Below, one piece after another: positions 12,007-21,605 of a stretch of 64,000 nt of DNA; positions within the stretch are counted from its first letter, which is position 1; the number at the start of each line of letters is the position of its first letter. The translations under genes were made by a program, and so were the position numbers. A model generated the notes under the pieces. It saw only the letters and a list, made by a program, of their open reading frames with translations. It did no database searches and was not told where the DNA came from. Source of the DNA: JADKHC01 sp047600805 (GTDB taxonomy: Bacteria; Verrucomicrobiota; Verrucomicrobiia; Opitutales; Opitutaceae); assembly GCA_047600805.1 (NCBI GenBank), contig JASGKG010000001.1, positions 2,356,001 through 2,420,000 on the forward strand. Direction: 5' to 3'.

Positions 12007-14487
12007 ATGCTCTCCGACCTTCGCTTCGCTCTTCGCCAACTGGTTAAGTCCCCCGGATTCACCGTCGTCGCGGTATTCACGCTCGCGCTCGGCCTCTCGG
12101 TCAACGCCACGTTCTTCACCATCGGCAACGATCTCTTCCTGCGACCGCTGCCAGCTGACGCACCTGATCGCCTGGTTGTCGTGGCGCTAAAAAGCCCGGC
12201 GTTTACTTTTCAATTTCCACTGTCTTATCCCGATATACAGGACATGCGGCGCATGATCGGAACCGACAAGGCCGCGCAACCCGATTCGGCGCGAGTGTTT
12301 TCCGATCTCATGGGATACAAGGAGCAAGCGGTACATCTCAGTCGTACGCATGAATCAACTGAACGCGCCTTCGTCCACGCCGCCACAGAAAATTATTTCA
12401 GCATTCTCGGCGTCCAGCCTCACCTTGGACGTTTTTTTCTCCCGTCCGAAGGCAGAACCATCGGAGCAGATCCAATTATCGTTCTCACGCATGAGGCTTG
12501 GGCGAGCCGTTTCGGCGCCAACCCTGGAATCGTAGGTCAAACCGTCAAAATCAACGGCGAGCCATTTACAGTGATCGGCGTCGCTCCCCAAGGTTTCTTC
12601 GGCGCGGCCTGGGGGACTGCGTTGAGCGGTTTCATACCCATCACCATGCTGCCGAAGATTCAACCCGGTGATCCTCTGCAACGCGGCACGACTTGCGCCT
12701 TCATGATGGGTCGGCTCGCTCCAGGCGCCACCGTGGCCCAGGCAGGCGCGGCCATCAACGTGTCCTTCGCACAGGTGATGAAAGCGAATCCGGGCTACTA
12801 CCTTGAGAATTGCCGAACTGTCGTCATGAGGGAAGACTCCAGCCGGCCTACCCCCTACATCGCTCACTACGCGCCTTTGATACTTGCGGCGCTCAGCATA
12901 CTCGCGTTGCTCGTCCTCATCGTCGCAATTGCCAACGTGGCCAATCTCCTTTTTGCGCGCACCAGCAGCCGCGAACGCGAACTCGCAATCCGCTCCGCGC
13001 TCGGCGCCAGCCGATTCCAACTCATCCGAAGTCTCATCGCAGAAAGCTCGATGCTCGCCCTCGCCGCTGGTGCGTTAGGCGCGATCGCTGCGCTCTGGCT
13101 GACACCGCTGTTGCTGCGCGCTATGCCAACCCCCGCCGAGTTCGCCCCGCCTGCACCGACGGGTACTGATTGGCGGCCCTTCGTTTTCACTACGGTGATC
13201 GCACTGCTCGTAGGGATCGCCGCAGGCATCTTGCCCGCGCTCAAGGCCAGTCGTCGGGCGCTCAACGTGAGCCTCAAAGAGTCCGGAAACTCAACCACTG
13301 GCCAGCGCCATTTGTGGCGCAGCGCCCTCGTCGTCGGGCAGGTAGCGGTTTCCTGCATCGTGCTGATCTGCTCAGCGATGGCGTTGCGAAGTTTTTTGAT
13401 ACTTTCGCGTTTACCTGTGGGATTTGAAGCAGAAAACCGAACCGTCGCCTCATTTGATCTCGCTTTGCAAAGATACAGTGCCGAACAAGGCCGCAGGTTT
13501 CAAACACAACTCGTGGAACGTCTGCGTTCCCTACCCGGCGTGCAAGCGGCCAGCCTGGCCTCCAGTGTGCCCCTGGATCCCGCCATTCCGATGAATGGCG
13601 GCGTTACCGCCGCAGGGGCACCCGAATCAGTCGCACGTACAGCCCCGCCGGTATTTACCATTTTTATCACGCAAAATTGCCTCTCGATGTTAGGCATCCG
13701 CGTGGAATCGGGTCGTGATTTTAACTCTCATGACAAGTTCGGCTCTCTTCCGGTCGCCATCATCAGTCGCGCCTGTGCCCAGCAGTTTTTCCCAGGCCAA
13801 GATCCGATCGGACGCCGCATCTCAGTCCAAGGTCACTATGAAGCCGAGGTGGTGGGCGTGGTGGCTCCGACTCGCTTCTACAACCTGAATACCGAAAATT
13901 CGCCTCTCCTTTTTCAAGTTCTAGACCAACACTATCGAGGGCAGGTTTCGGTCATCGTTCAGTCCAAAGCGTCCGCCGGTCCGCTCGGTGCCGCCATCGC
14001 CAAAACTGTTCACGAGCTAGATCCCGATCTTCCGGTTTACGGCGTTCGAACGCTCACTCAACAAATCAAAGAAAGCGCCAGCGGTCTCGCGACCTGGCGC
14101 ACTGGAGCAATCATGGCAGGCACACAAGGCCTTATCGCCTTGCTACTGGCCGGTGCAGGCATTTTCGGTCTGGTAGCTTTCGCCGTCACACGGCGCACCC
14201 GCGAGATCGGCATCAGGATGGCTCTCGGCGCCAGCCGTTCTGCAGTGATACGCGCCGTCGCTGCGAACAGCATCATCCTGACATTGATCGGCCTGGCAAT
14301 TGGCGTTGCGGTTTGGTTCGTTGTTGGCCGCCTGCTGTCCAAATTACTTATAGGCTCCGGGCCGACCAACCTCTTGATCGTCTGGGGCGTGTGCGTCCTC
14401 GTATTGCTCACCACGCTTTCCGCCTGCTGGCTGCCGGTGCGTCGGGCTTTGCGGGTCAACCCGATCGAAGCCTTGCGCGCCGAATAA
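12007..14487 (+). CDS. ADOP-type ABC permease, copy 5
   Basis: 826-aa protein starting MLSDLRFALRQLVKSPGF and ending VNPIEALRAE. Its first periplasmic domain is longer than in its neighbours and distinct (DIQDMRRMIGTDKAAQPDSA), which marks a separate subfamily. FtsX signatures ELAIRSALGASRFQLIRS and GIRMALGASRSAV are intact. The gaps to copies 4 and 6 are both 12 nt. The motif QQFFPGQDPIGRRIS lies in the second periplasmic domain. No ATPase is encoded nearby. Confidence 0.9.
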   Translation: MLSDLRFALRQLVKSPGFTVVAVFTLALGLSVNATFFTIGNDLFLRPLPADAPDRLVVVALKSPAFTFQFPLSYPDIQDMRRMIGTDKAAQPDSARVFSDLMGYKEQAVHLSRTHESTERAFVHAATENYFSILGVQPHLGRFFLPSEGRTIGADPIIVLTHEAWASRFGANPGIVGQTVKINGEPFTVIGVAPQGFFGAAWGTALSGFIPITMLPKIQPGDPLQRGTTCAFMMGRLAPGATVAQAGAAINVSFAQVMKANPGYYLENCRTVVMREDSSRPTPYIAHYAPLILAALSILALLVLIVAIANVANLLFARTSSRERELAIRSALGASRFQLIRSLIAESSMLALAAGALGAIAALWLTPLLLRAMPTPAEFAPPAPTGTDWRPFVFTTVIALLVGIAAGILPALKASRRALNVSLKESGNSTTGQRHLWRSALVVGQVAVSCIVLICSAMALRSFLILSRLPVGFEAENRTVASFDLALQRYSAEQGRRFQTQLVERLRSLPGVQAASLASSVPLDPAIPMNGGVTAAGAPESVARTAPPVFTIFITQNCLSMLGIRVESGRDFNSHDKFGSLPVAIISRACAQQFFPGQDPIGRRISVQGHYEAEVVGVVAPTRFYNLNTENSPLLFQVLDQHYRGQVSVIVQSKASAGPLGAAIAKTVHELDPDLPVYGVRTLTQQIKESASGLATWRTGAIMAGTQGLIALLLAGAGIFGLVAFAVTRRTREIGIRMALGASRSAVIRAVAANSIILTLIGLAIGVAVWFVVGRLLSKLLIGSGPTNLLIVWGVCVLVLLTTLSACWLPVRRALRVNPIEALRAE

Positions 14488-14499
14488 GCTTCCCCGCCT

Positions 14500-16890
14500 A
14501 TGTTCTCCGACCTCCGCTACGCTCTGCGGCAACTCATCAAAGCTCCCGGATTCGCCGCTGTCGCGATCCTCACGCTCGCCCTCGGCATCGGCGCGAACAC
14601 CGCAATCTTCAGCGTCGTCAACACGCTGCTTTTTAAACCGCTGCCGTATCCAGATTCTGAAAACATCATCAACGTTTGGGAGACGCCCAACACCGGCGGA
14701 ATCGCCTCTGCGTCCGGCGGCGTCTACATGGATTGGGAGGATACGGCGACGCAGCTCGAGTACATCGCCGCAATGCACAACTCGAGCCGCAATCTCACCG
14801 GCACAGGCGACCCAGTCCGTCTCAACGGCGCAGAGGTGTCCGCCGACTTCTTGCGGGTGTTGGGCGTGAAACCGCTCCTCGGTCGTGACCTCACCCACGG
14901 CGACGACGGCTCCGGAGGCTACCATCACATAGTGATTCTTTCCCATCGCGTTTGGAAAAACCGCTTCAAATCCGATCCAGATATCATCGGCAAAACCGTC
15001 CAACTGGAACTGGAAGGCTTTACCGTCGTTGGCGTGCTCGGGCCCAATGCATTGCCGATTTTCGATTTCGACTTCCTGGTGCCGGCCGCCATTCGCGCCA
15101 TCCCATGGAAGCAATCGCACGATTACAGTTATCCCGCCATGGTTTTCGGCCGTCTCAAGCCGGGAGGCTCACCTCAACGACTCGTTACAGAGCTCAAAAC
15201 CGTAAAGGAAGCGCGCAAGGAACTTTACCCTAACTATCGGTTAGCGTGGGGCATCACCACTCGGACTCTCCAAGAAACCATCTTCGGCGGCTCACGCACA
15301 CCGGTGTTGATCCTTTTTGCGTCCGTTGGAGTGGTTCTACTGATCGCGTGTGCCAATGTCGCCAATCTCCAGCTGGCCCGCGCCGCCTCACGGCAGGGAG
15401 AGATCGCCGTGCGCGTTGCGTTGGGCGCGTCTACCGGGCGCATCATTAGACAACTGCTCACCGAGAGCGTGATCCTATCGCTGGTTGGCGGCTTATGCGG
15501 ATCATTGCTCGGCTCGTTCCTGATCGATCCGCTGTTGACGATTTCCCGAGCGCAACCGCCTCCCGGCATCACGATCGTGGTCGATTGGAAAGTCCTGTGC
15601 TTTTCGATCGCCGCCTCCGCGCTCACCGGACTTTTCTTCGGGTTGTTTCCGGCTTTGAGCATGGCTCGTCCGAACCTGAACGAAAACCTCAAGGAAGGCA
15701 CTCGCGGCGGGACAGGCTCCAAACGCCTGCGACTTCAGGCATCGTTGATCATCGCTGAAACCGCCTTGACGGTGGTTTTGCTTAGTTCTGCCGGCTTGTT
15801 GTTGCGCAGCTTTGTAAAGGCGATGAACGCCGACACAGGTTTCAACCGCTACAACGTGCTGACGTTCGAGTTGAACCAAGCAGGACCCAAGGCGCCCACC
15901 TTGGAGCACCGCATCCGTTTCATCAGCGACGTGCTCGCCGAAATCGAACGTGTTCCCGGCGTCGACAGTGCTGCCATGACATCCTCGTCGCCGATGAACG
16001 GAAGAAATTACTTCGGCGATTTTGCCAGCCGTGAAGACAAGCCCGAAACGCACAACGACGTGCGCCCCGGATACGACGCTGTAGCCGGCGACTTCTTCAA
16101 GACCTCAGGCATCCCGCTGCTCCGCGGTCGAGTCTTTACCGATGCCGACAACCATGAGACCGCTCCAAGGCGAATGATCATAAACCAGGCATTCGCCCAA
16201 CGTGTTTTCGGCGACGAGGAGCCGCTCGGACGCAACGTGCATTTTATGGATAAATCCTGGGAGGTCATCGGCGTCGTGGGAAATATTCGCCGCTACCAGC
16301 TCGACCTCGACCCGGGACCACAGATCTACATTCCCCAGGCATTTTTCCCCTGGGCCAACGCCATCCTCGTGCGCACCCATCTGTCACCGCTAACGCTCAC
16401 CGAAGAGATCCGCCGGGCCGTCCAGCGGATCGATCCTGACCAACCGCTTGCCAACCTTAACACACTCGAACAGTCCGTGGCGCAGTCGCTGCAAGCGCGG
16501 CAATCGATCATCACGCTGCTCGGCTTGTTCTCGACAGTCGCGCTCGCCCTCGCGTGCATCGGAATCTACGGCGTGACAGCCTATACCGTTTCGCAGCGCA
16601 CGCGTGAGATGGGCATACGCATCGCACTCGGCGCAGCAACCGGGCAAGTGGTCTCGCTCATTCTTCGTGATGGCCTGATTTTAGTCCTCATCGGACTTGC
16701 TTTCGGCATCTTGGGCAGCCTCGGGGCCGGCTGGGCTATCGGCAGTCAATTATATCAAGTCCGCTGGTTCGACCCAGTCGTCCTCACGGGCGTCGTCTGT
16801 GCGTTGATTGCAGCCGCCCTGCTCGCCTGCTGGCTGCCCGCGCGCCGGGCCACTCGGGTAAATCCGATCGAGGCTTTGCGCGCAGAATAG
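14500..16890 (+). CDS. ADOP-type ABC permease, copy 6
   Basis: 796-aa protein, the shortest of the seven, starting MFSDLRYALRQLIKAPGF and ending VNPIEALRAE. The N-terminal helix region NTAIFSVVNTLLFKPLPYP is close to that of copy 2. FtsX signatures EIAVRVALGASTGRIIRQL and GIRIALGAATGQV are intact. It is followed after only 6 nt by the exported ConA-like protein at 16897, which argues for a shared transcript and perhaps a shared function in the envelope. Confidence 0.9.
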   Translation: MFSDLRYALRQLIKAPGFAAVAILTLALGIGANTAIFSVVNTLLFKPLPYPDSENIINVWETPNTGGIASASGGVYMDWEDTATQLEYIAAMHNSSRNLTGTGDPVRLNGAEVSADFLRVLGVKPLLGRDLTHGDDGSGGYHHIVILSHRVWKNRFKSDPDIIGKTVQLELEGFTVVGVLGPNALPIFDFDFLVPAAIRAIPWKQSHDYSYPAMVFGRLKPGGSPQRLVTELKTVKEARKELYPNYRLAWGITTRTLQETIFGGSRTPVLILFASVGVVLLIACANVANLQLARAASRQGEIAVRVALGASTGRIIRQLLTESVILSLVGGLCGSLLGSFLIDPLLTISRAQPPPGITIVVDWKVLCFSIAASALTGLFFGLFPALSMARPNLNENLKEGTRGGTGSKRLRLQASLIIAETALTVVLLSSAGLLLRSFVKAMNADTGFNRYNVLTFELNQAGPKAPTLEHRIRFISDVLAEIERVPGVDSAAMTSSSPMNGRNYFGDFASREDKPETHNDVRPGYDAVAGDFFKTSGIPLLRGRVFTDADNHETAPRRMIINQAFAQRVFGDEEPLGRNVHFMDKSWEVIGVVGNIRRYQLDLDPGPQIYIPQAFFPWANAILVRTHLSPLTLTEEIRRAVQRIDPDQPLANLNTLEQSVAQSLQARQSIITLLGLFSTVALALACIGIYGVTAYTVSQRTREMGIRIALGAATGQVVSLILRDGLILVLIGLAFGILGSLGAGWAIGSQLYQVRWFDPVVLTGVVCALIAAALLACWLPARRATRVNPIEALRAE

Positions 16891-16896
16891 CCAACC

Positions 16897-17580
16897 ATGA
16901 AAAATCCATCGACTTCCCTTTTCAGCCCAACCTCGTTCATTGGAGCTGCGTTGCTGGTTTTGGTCAGCCTGAATGCAGCCGAACCGAAAAGCATCCTGCC
17001 TGATCTCACCGCCATTCCCCAGGAACAAGGATGGAAACTCGTCAATCGCTCCGCAGTCGCCATCGAAAAAGACGGCGGCAAAGGCGTTCACCTCGAAGGC
17101 AAAGCCAGCACGGGTTACGCGCGGCTGGAGAACCTCTCGTTCGCCAATGGCGTGATCGAGTTCGACGCGCGCGGGAAAAACCTCGTCCAGCAAAGTTTCC
17201 TCGGCCTCGCATTCCACGGAGCCGGCGAAAAGACTTACGATGCGATTTATTTCCGCCCGTTCAATTTCAACTCTAGCGACGCTGCCCGTCGGCTGAGAGC
17301 TGTTCAGTATGTCTCTCATCCCGTTTTTACCTGGGACAAACTCCGCTCCGAGCACCCAGGCCAATATGAAAAGCCGATCGTACCCCCGCCCGATCCCGAT
17401 GGTTGGTTCCACGTCCGCGTCGTGGTAGCGGCTCCGAAGGTTTCCGTCTTCGTCAACGACGCCACCGCGCCTTGCCTGGTCGTCGATCAGCTAAGCGATC
17501 GCAAACGCGGGTGGGTGGGCTTGTGGGTCGACGTCGCTGGCGGCGATTTCGCCAACCTCAAAATCATTCCAGCCCCCTAA
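16897..17580 (+). CDS. Exported ConA-like (LamG/DUF1080-type) domain protein
   Basis: 227-aa protein with a signal peptide ending near SLNAAEP (residue about 27). The rest reads as one jelly-roll domain: GVIEFDARGKN, FLGLAFHGAGEKTYDAIYFR, then GWFHVRVVVAAPKVSVFVN and RGWVGLWVDVAGGDFANLKI. This order of strands is typical of concanavalin A-like domains related to DUF1080/3-keto-disaccharide hydrolases and LamG. Catalytic residues cannot be assigned, so binding rather than hydrolysis is as likely. The 6-nt gap to permease copy 6 suggests co-expression. Confidence 0.75.
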   Translation: MKNPSTSLFSPTSFIGAALLVLVSLNAAEPKSILPDLTAIPQEQGWKLVNRSAVAIEKDGGKGVHLEGKASTGYARLENLSFANGVIEFDARGKNLVQQSFLGLAFHGAGEKTYDAIYFRPFNFNSSDAARRLRAVQYVSHPVFTWDKLRSEHPGQYEKPIVPPPDPDGWFHVRVVVAAPKVSVFVNDATAPCLVVDQLSDRKRGWVGLWVDVAGGDFANLKIIPAP

Positions 17581-17612
17581 CGTGAGCGACGAACTGTTTA
17601 AAACAACCAACC

Positions 17613-17644
17613 TTTAGAGCTAATACCCCCCCGCTCTATATAAG
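17613..17644 (+). promoter_or_regulatory. Possible promoter ahead of permease copy 7
   Basis: The 93-bp gap 17581-17673 is AT-richer than its surroundings. It has TTTAGA (17613-17618), an 18-bp spacer and TATATA (17637-17642). A 6-bp inverted repeat (TAGAGC and GCTCTA) overlaps it, with a C-run in the loop, and could serve as an operator. The match to a sigma-70 promoter is modest. Confidence 0.25.
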
Positions 17645-17673
17645 AAAGTAATCCGTTAGCATTTCCACACCCA

Positions 17674-20082
17674 ATGCTCTCCGACCTACGCCACGCTTTC
17701 AGGCAACTCGTCAAGTCTCCCGGATTCGCCCTCGCGGCCATCCTGACGCTCGCTCTCGGAATCGGCATCAGCACGACAATTTTCAATTCCGTTAATCCAC
17801 TGCTGTTCCGCGCACTTCCTTTTCGCGATCCTGATACGCTGGTTTACCTAAACGAGAGAAATCTCAAACAGGGTCTCACCCAGATGAACGTGTCGTACGC
17901 CGATTTCATCCATTGGAAAAACGAAAACCATGTTTTCGACGGCATGGGAGTGTGGGACACCAACGACCTAACCCTTGGCAGCGAGGACGGGCCCGAACGC
18001 ATAAACGGATGCGTTGTCTCCGCAGGTTTATTTTCGATGCTTGGAATAAAACCGGCGCTCGGTCGTGATTTTCGCGCAGATGAAGAGCAGCCCGGCAGCG
18101 AGGCCGTTGTCATTCTTAGCGACGCGCTGTGGCGAAGACGCTTCGCTGCAAACCCAGGCGTAATCGGCCAAAGCATCGCCTTGAATGGAAAAACCTACGC
18201 GGTCGTAGGCGTGATGCCTTCTCGCGTGCGCTTTCCCAATAACTCCGATCTTTGGGTACCTATCGCCATTGCCCAGCCGGAAAAAAGACACGGGGAATTT
18301 TCTTATGACTGCGCGGCGCGCCTCAAACCAGGGATAACTTTGAGCCAAGCAAGTGCCGATCTAGAGCAAATCCACAAAGCGACAGCGATCGAATCACCCG
18401 CCACAAACGCAAATATCAGCGGGCTGGTTCGGCCCCTGACAGACGTCTTCCTCGGTCGCGATTTGCAAACGATGGGATGGATCATGCTGGGCGCCGTGGC
18501 ATTCGTGCTGGCCGTCGCCAGCGCCAACGTGGCCAGCCTTCTGCTCACGCAATCATTGGACCGCCAGAAGGAATTCGCGGTTCGCCGCGCACTGGGAGCA
18601 AGTAGCTGGCGTCTGGTTCGTCAACTGCTCGTGGAAAGTCTCCTCCTGGGTGCGCTGGGCGGTGGCCTGGGTTTTCTCTTCTCCCAATGGGGACACGGCT
18701 CGCTGCGAAGCCTCGCCAAGGTGGAAATTCCGTACTGGCTGGATTTCTCTATCGATACCCGCGTGGTCGGGTTTGCCATCGGAGTTTCAATTTTTACCAG
18801 CGTGCTCTTCGGCCTTGCACCTGCCTGGCAGGTCATACGGCAAAATGTGCAGGTGGGACTGACCGAGTCAGCACGCGGCAGCAGCGGCGGCCATTGTCGC
18901 CAAAGACTGCGCAGCCTGCTCGTAGTGGCTCAAATCGCCTCCGCTACGCTCCTCCTCTGCGGAACCGGCCTGATGATCCGATCCTTGCTTAAGCTGCAAC
19001 AAGTCGATCCCGGATTTGACCCAATGCGACTCGCGAAATTTTCGATTAATTTCCAATCCAATCCTAAATCTACTCGGGAGATGAAAGCGGCGTTTTTTCC
19101 CGCCTTAATGGAACGGCTGCGCGGGCTTCCAGGAATCGAATCGGCTGCCGCCTCTTCGCGCCTGCCGATGGCGGGCGGCACTACAACTCAGGCCTTCGCC
19201 ATTGAAGGTCGAGTTCCGCTCACGTCCAGTGCTCGTCCGATCGGAAATCTCCGAGTTATCACTCCAAATTATTTCTCAACGATGCGAATTCCTCTCCTCA
19301 ACGGGCGCGATTTCGCCGAAACTGATACCTCTGAAAGTACGAAGGTAATTATCGTAGACAGCGCGTTCGCAAAGCAGCACTTTGGCGATATTAATCCGAT
19401 CGGTGAACACATTTTTTGGGATCCAAATGATCCTTCCACGAGAAGAGAAATCATCGGAGTTGCCGCAGACACAAAGCAAACTGGTCTCGATCAGAACTCC
19501 CGCCCTGGCTTCTATGTTCCTTTTACGCAAAGCAGCCGCTCAAGAATGGACGTGGTTTATCGCTCTTCCATGCGCGATCCGTTGACGCAGCTTCCCGCCA
19601 TACGGCAAATCCTCCGAGAAATCGATCCTCTATTGCCGCTCTACGAGCCCATCACCATGACTTCACTCATTGGCGACTCTTATTGGATTCGTCTGTTCTT
19701 GGGTCGACTCCTCGTTGGCTTTTCGGTGTTGGCCATGGCACTCGCCGCCTTGGGTGTGGGAAGTGTTGTAACATTTTCGGTGATACAGCGTACCCGGGAG
19801 ATCGGCATACGCATGGCGCTCGGTGCAACGTCCAAAGACGTTCTGCATCTCATCCTCACCCATGGAATGAGGCTCGTTTTCCTTGGCTTGGTCGCAGGTA
19901 TGTTGGGAAGCCTCGGCCTTTCCAGATTCCTGGCTAGCCAGCTTTTTGGCGTCAGCACATTCGATCCTCTTACGTTGGCGCTTAGCTTCTTCATCTTCGC
20001 CAGCGTTTCACTCTTCGCCTGCTGGCTGCCCGCACGTCGGGCAACCCGCGTAAACCCGATCGAGGCGTTGCGCGCCGAATAG
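17674..20082 (+). CDS. ADOP-type ABC permease, copy 7
   Basis: 802-aa protein starting MLSDLRHAFRQLVKSPGF and ending VNPIEALRAE. Its first FtsX block has ANVASLLLTQSLDRQ and EFAVRRALGASSWRLVRQL; the second has GIRMALGATSKDV. It is separated from the ConA-like gene by 93 bp, so it may be transcribed from its own promoter. It is the last permease of the array. A different type of gene (GNAT) follows 51 nt downstream. Confidence 0.9.
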   Translation: MLSDLRHAFRQLVKSPGFALAAILTLALGIGISTTIFNSVNPLLFRALPFRDPDTLVYLNERNLKQGLTQMNVSYADFIHWKNENHVFDGMGVWDTNDLTLGSEDGPERINGCVVSAGLFSMLGIKPALGRDFRADEEQPGSEAVVILSDALWRRRFAANPGVIGQSIALNGKTYAVVGVMPSRVRFPNNSDLWVPIAIAQPEKRHGEFSYDCAARLKPGITLSQASADLEQIHKATAIESPATNANISGLVRPLTDVFLGRDLQTMGWIMLGAVAFVLAVASANVASLLLTQSLDRQKEFAVRRALGASSWRLVRQLLVESLLLGALGGGLGFLFSQWGHGSLRSLAKVEIPYWLDFSIDTRVVGFAIGVSIFTSVLFGLAPAWQVIRQNVQVGLTESARGSSGGHCRQRLRSLLVVAQIASATLLLCGTGLMIRSLLKLQQVDPGFDPMRLAKFSINFQSNPKSTREMKAAFFPALMERLRGLPGIESAAASSRLPMAGGTTTQAFAIEGRVPLTSSARPIGNLRVITPNYFSTMRIPLLNGRDFAETDTSESTKVIIVDSAFAKQHFGDINPIGEHIFWDPNDPSTRREIIGVAADTKQTGLDQNSRPGFYVPFTQSSRSRMDVVYRSSMRDPLTQLPAIRQILREIDPLLPLYEPITMTSLIGDSYWIRLFLGRLLVGFSVLAMALAALGVGSVVTFSVIQRTREIGIRMALGATSKDVLHLILTHGMRLVFLGLVAGMLGSLGLSRFLASQLFGVSTFDPLTLALSFFIFASVSLFACWLPARRATRVNPIEALRAE

Positions 20083-20133
20083 GATCTTTCGCTTCCGCCT
20101 TTCGTTTTCACGCGCGAAGGCTATCCGTTGAGT

Positions 20134-20637
20134 ATGACCCATGCGCCGTGCGTGATACGGAACGCCACAAGCGATGATCTCGTTTCAGTCAACGAGATCT
20201 ATAACCATTACGTCCGCTCCTCAACCTGCACTTATCAGGAAGTTGAGGAATCGCTCGAATCGCGAAAACTCTGGTTCGAGCGACACACATCCCCGTACCC
20301 CGTGATCGTGGCAGAGCGCGGCGGGCAAATCATCGGCTGGGGGTCGCTCTCGCCTTTCCATGCGCGTTCCGCTTTCCGTTTCACCGTCGAAAACTCGGTC
20401 TATGTACACCACGAGCATCAACGGCAGAAAATCGGCCACGTTCTTCTTTCCGAACTTTTAGTCAGGGCTAAAGACATCAAGCACCGCGCCATCGTCGCCG
20501 CCATCGACAGCGGACAGTCAGGAAGCCTGACGCTCCACGCAAAATTCGGCTTCGAAAAGGTCGGGCACTTGAAACAAGTCGGTTACAAATTCGGCCGCTG
20601 GCTCGACGTCGTTTATATGGAGCTACTACTTTGGTGA
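20134..20637 (+). CDS. GNAT N-acetyltransferase, phosphinothricin acetyltransferase-like
   Basis: 167-aa cytoplasmic protein from the ATG at 20134; an in-frame TTG at 20128 would add two residues. It follows the PAT/YncA layout: an N-terminal IRNATSDDL, then EIYNHYVRSSTCTY, the strand IIGWGSLSPF, the acetyl-CoA loop region YVHHEHQRQKIGHVLL and the C-terminal GFEKVGHLKQVGYKFGRW. The usual loop is R/QxxGxG/A. Here it reads QRQKIGH, with His at the last position, so cofactor binding may be weaker. The true substrate is probably a methionine derivative or another small amine, as in many PAT homologues. Confidence 0.85.
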   Translation: MTHAPCVIRNATSDDLVSVNEIYNHYVRSSTCTYQEVEESLESRKLWFERHTSPYPVIVAERGGQIIGWGSLSPFHARSAFRFTVENSVYVHHEHQRQKIGHVLLSELLVRAKDIKHRAIVAAIDSGQSGSLTLHAKFGFEKVGHLKQVGYKFGRWLDVVYMELLLW

Positions 20638-20668
20638 AACTCCTCGCAAAAGCGGCTGTTTAAACACC

Positions 20669-21562
20669 ATGGCTCAATTCCCTTTCGGCCACTTTCCCGT
20701 CTTCGCGGCGCTCGTGATTGCGAGCTTTTCGTGTGTCCGTTTAACAGCCGCTGAACCCGCCGAGATCGAGTCAGCCCAAAAACTATTCGCCCAAAATCAC
20801 TGGCCAGAGGCTAAGGCGGCGTTCGAAAAACTCGCTGCTGCCGAACCGCAAAATGCCGAGCTGCAGTTCTGGCTCGGGAAAACCGCACTCTCCGCCAACG
20901 CTATTGAGGCAGCCGTTGCCGCGCTCGAAAAAGCAACGGCGCTGGATCCGAAACAGGCGCGCTATTTTCATCAGCTCGGCGACGTCTATGGAACGGCGGC
21001 ACAAAAAGCGTCGCTCTTCGATAAAATGGACTACGCGAAAAAGTGCATCGCCGCTTACGATCGCGCCGTCGCGCTCGACCCGGAAAACGTCGAGTATCGA
21101 AAATCTCGCTACGAGTTCTATCGCTCCGCGCCTGCCATGGTCGGCGGCGGTGCCGGCAAAGCGGCGGCCGAAATCGCAGAGATCGAGAAGCGCGATCCCG
21201 TTCAAGGTTCCGGGCTGCGCGCGGATCTCCTGCTCAAAAACCAAAAAGTTGACGAAGCGTTTGCCCTGCTCGACGCGTTGCGGGCCAAGCACCCGCAAAG
21301 CAAGGTCGCCGGTTATCTTTACGGACGCCTCACCGCCATGACGGGCGAGCATCTCGACGAGGGCGAGAGTGCGTTGAGAAATTATTTCACCTACGAGCCT
21401 ACGACGAGCGAGCCGCCGCTTTGGGCAGCCCACTGGCGCTTGGCCCAGGTACTGGAACGGAAAGAAAATACCGTCGAGGCCAGAGCTGAGTACGAAAAGA
21501 CGCTCGAGCTAAATCCTTCGTTCGAGCGGGCACGAACAGCGCTTAAAAAGCTCCCCAAGTGA
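20669..21562 (+). CDS. Exported TPR-repeat protein
   Basis: 297-aa protein with an N-terminal signal segment (VFAALVIASFSCVRLTAAEP). TPR units follow: QKLFAQNHWPEAKAAFEKLA, FWLGKTALSANAIEAAVAAL, YFHQLGDVYG and a C-terminal unit AEYEKTLELNPSFERARTAL. The middle region has an Ala/Gly-rich insert (MVGGGAGKAAAEIAEI). It probably acts as a periplasmic scaffold; no partner is visible. It lies 31 nt after the GNAT gene. Confidence 0.8.
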   Translation: MAQFPFGHFPVFAALVIASFSCVRLTAAEPAEIESAQKLFAQNHWPEAKAAFEKLAAAEPQNAELQFWLGKTALSANAIEAAVAALEKATALDPKQARYFHQLGDVYGTAAQKASLFDKMDYAKKCIAAYDRAVALDPENVEYRKSRYEFYRSAPAMVGGGAGKAAAEIAEIEKRDPVQGSGLRADLLLKNQKVDEAFALLDALRAKHPQSKVAGYLYGRLTAMTGEHLDEGESALRNYFTYEPTTSEPPLWAAHWRLAQVLERKENTVEARAEYEKTLELNPSFERARTALKKLPK

Positions 21563-21605
21563 CTCCTCCGGAGGGCGATTTCGCGCTCTTGCGCTTTCGT
21601 CGGAG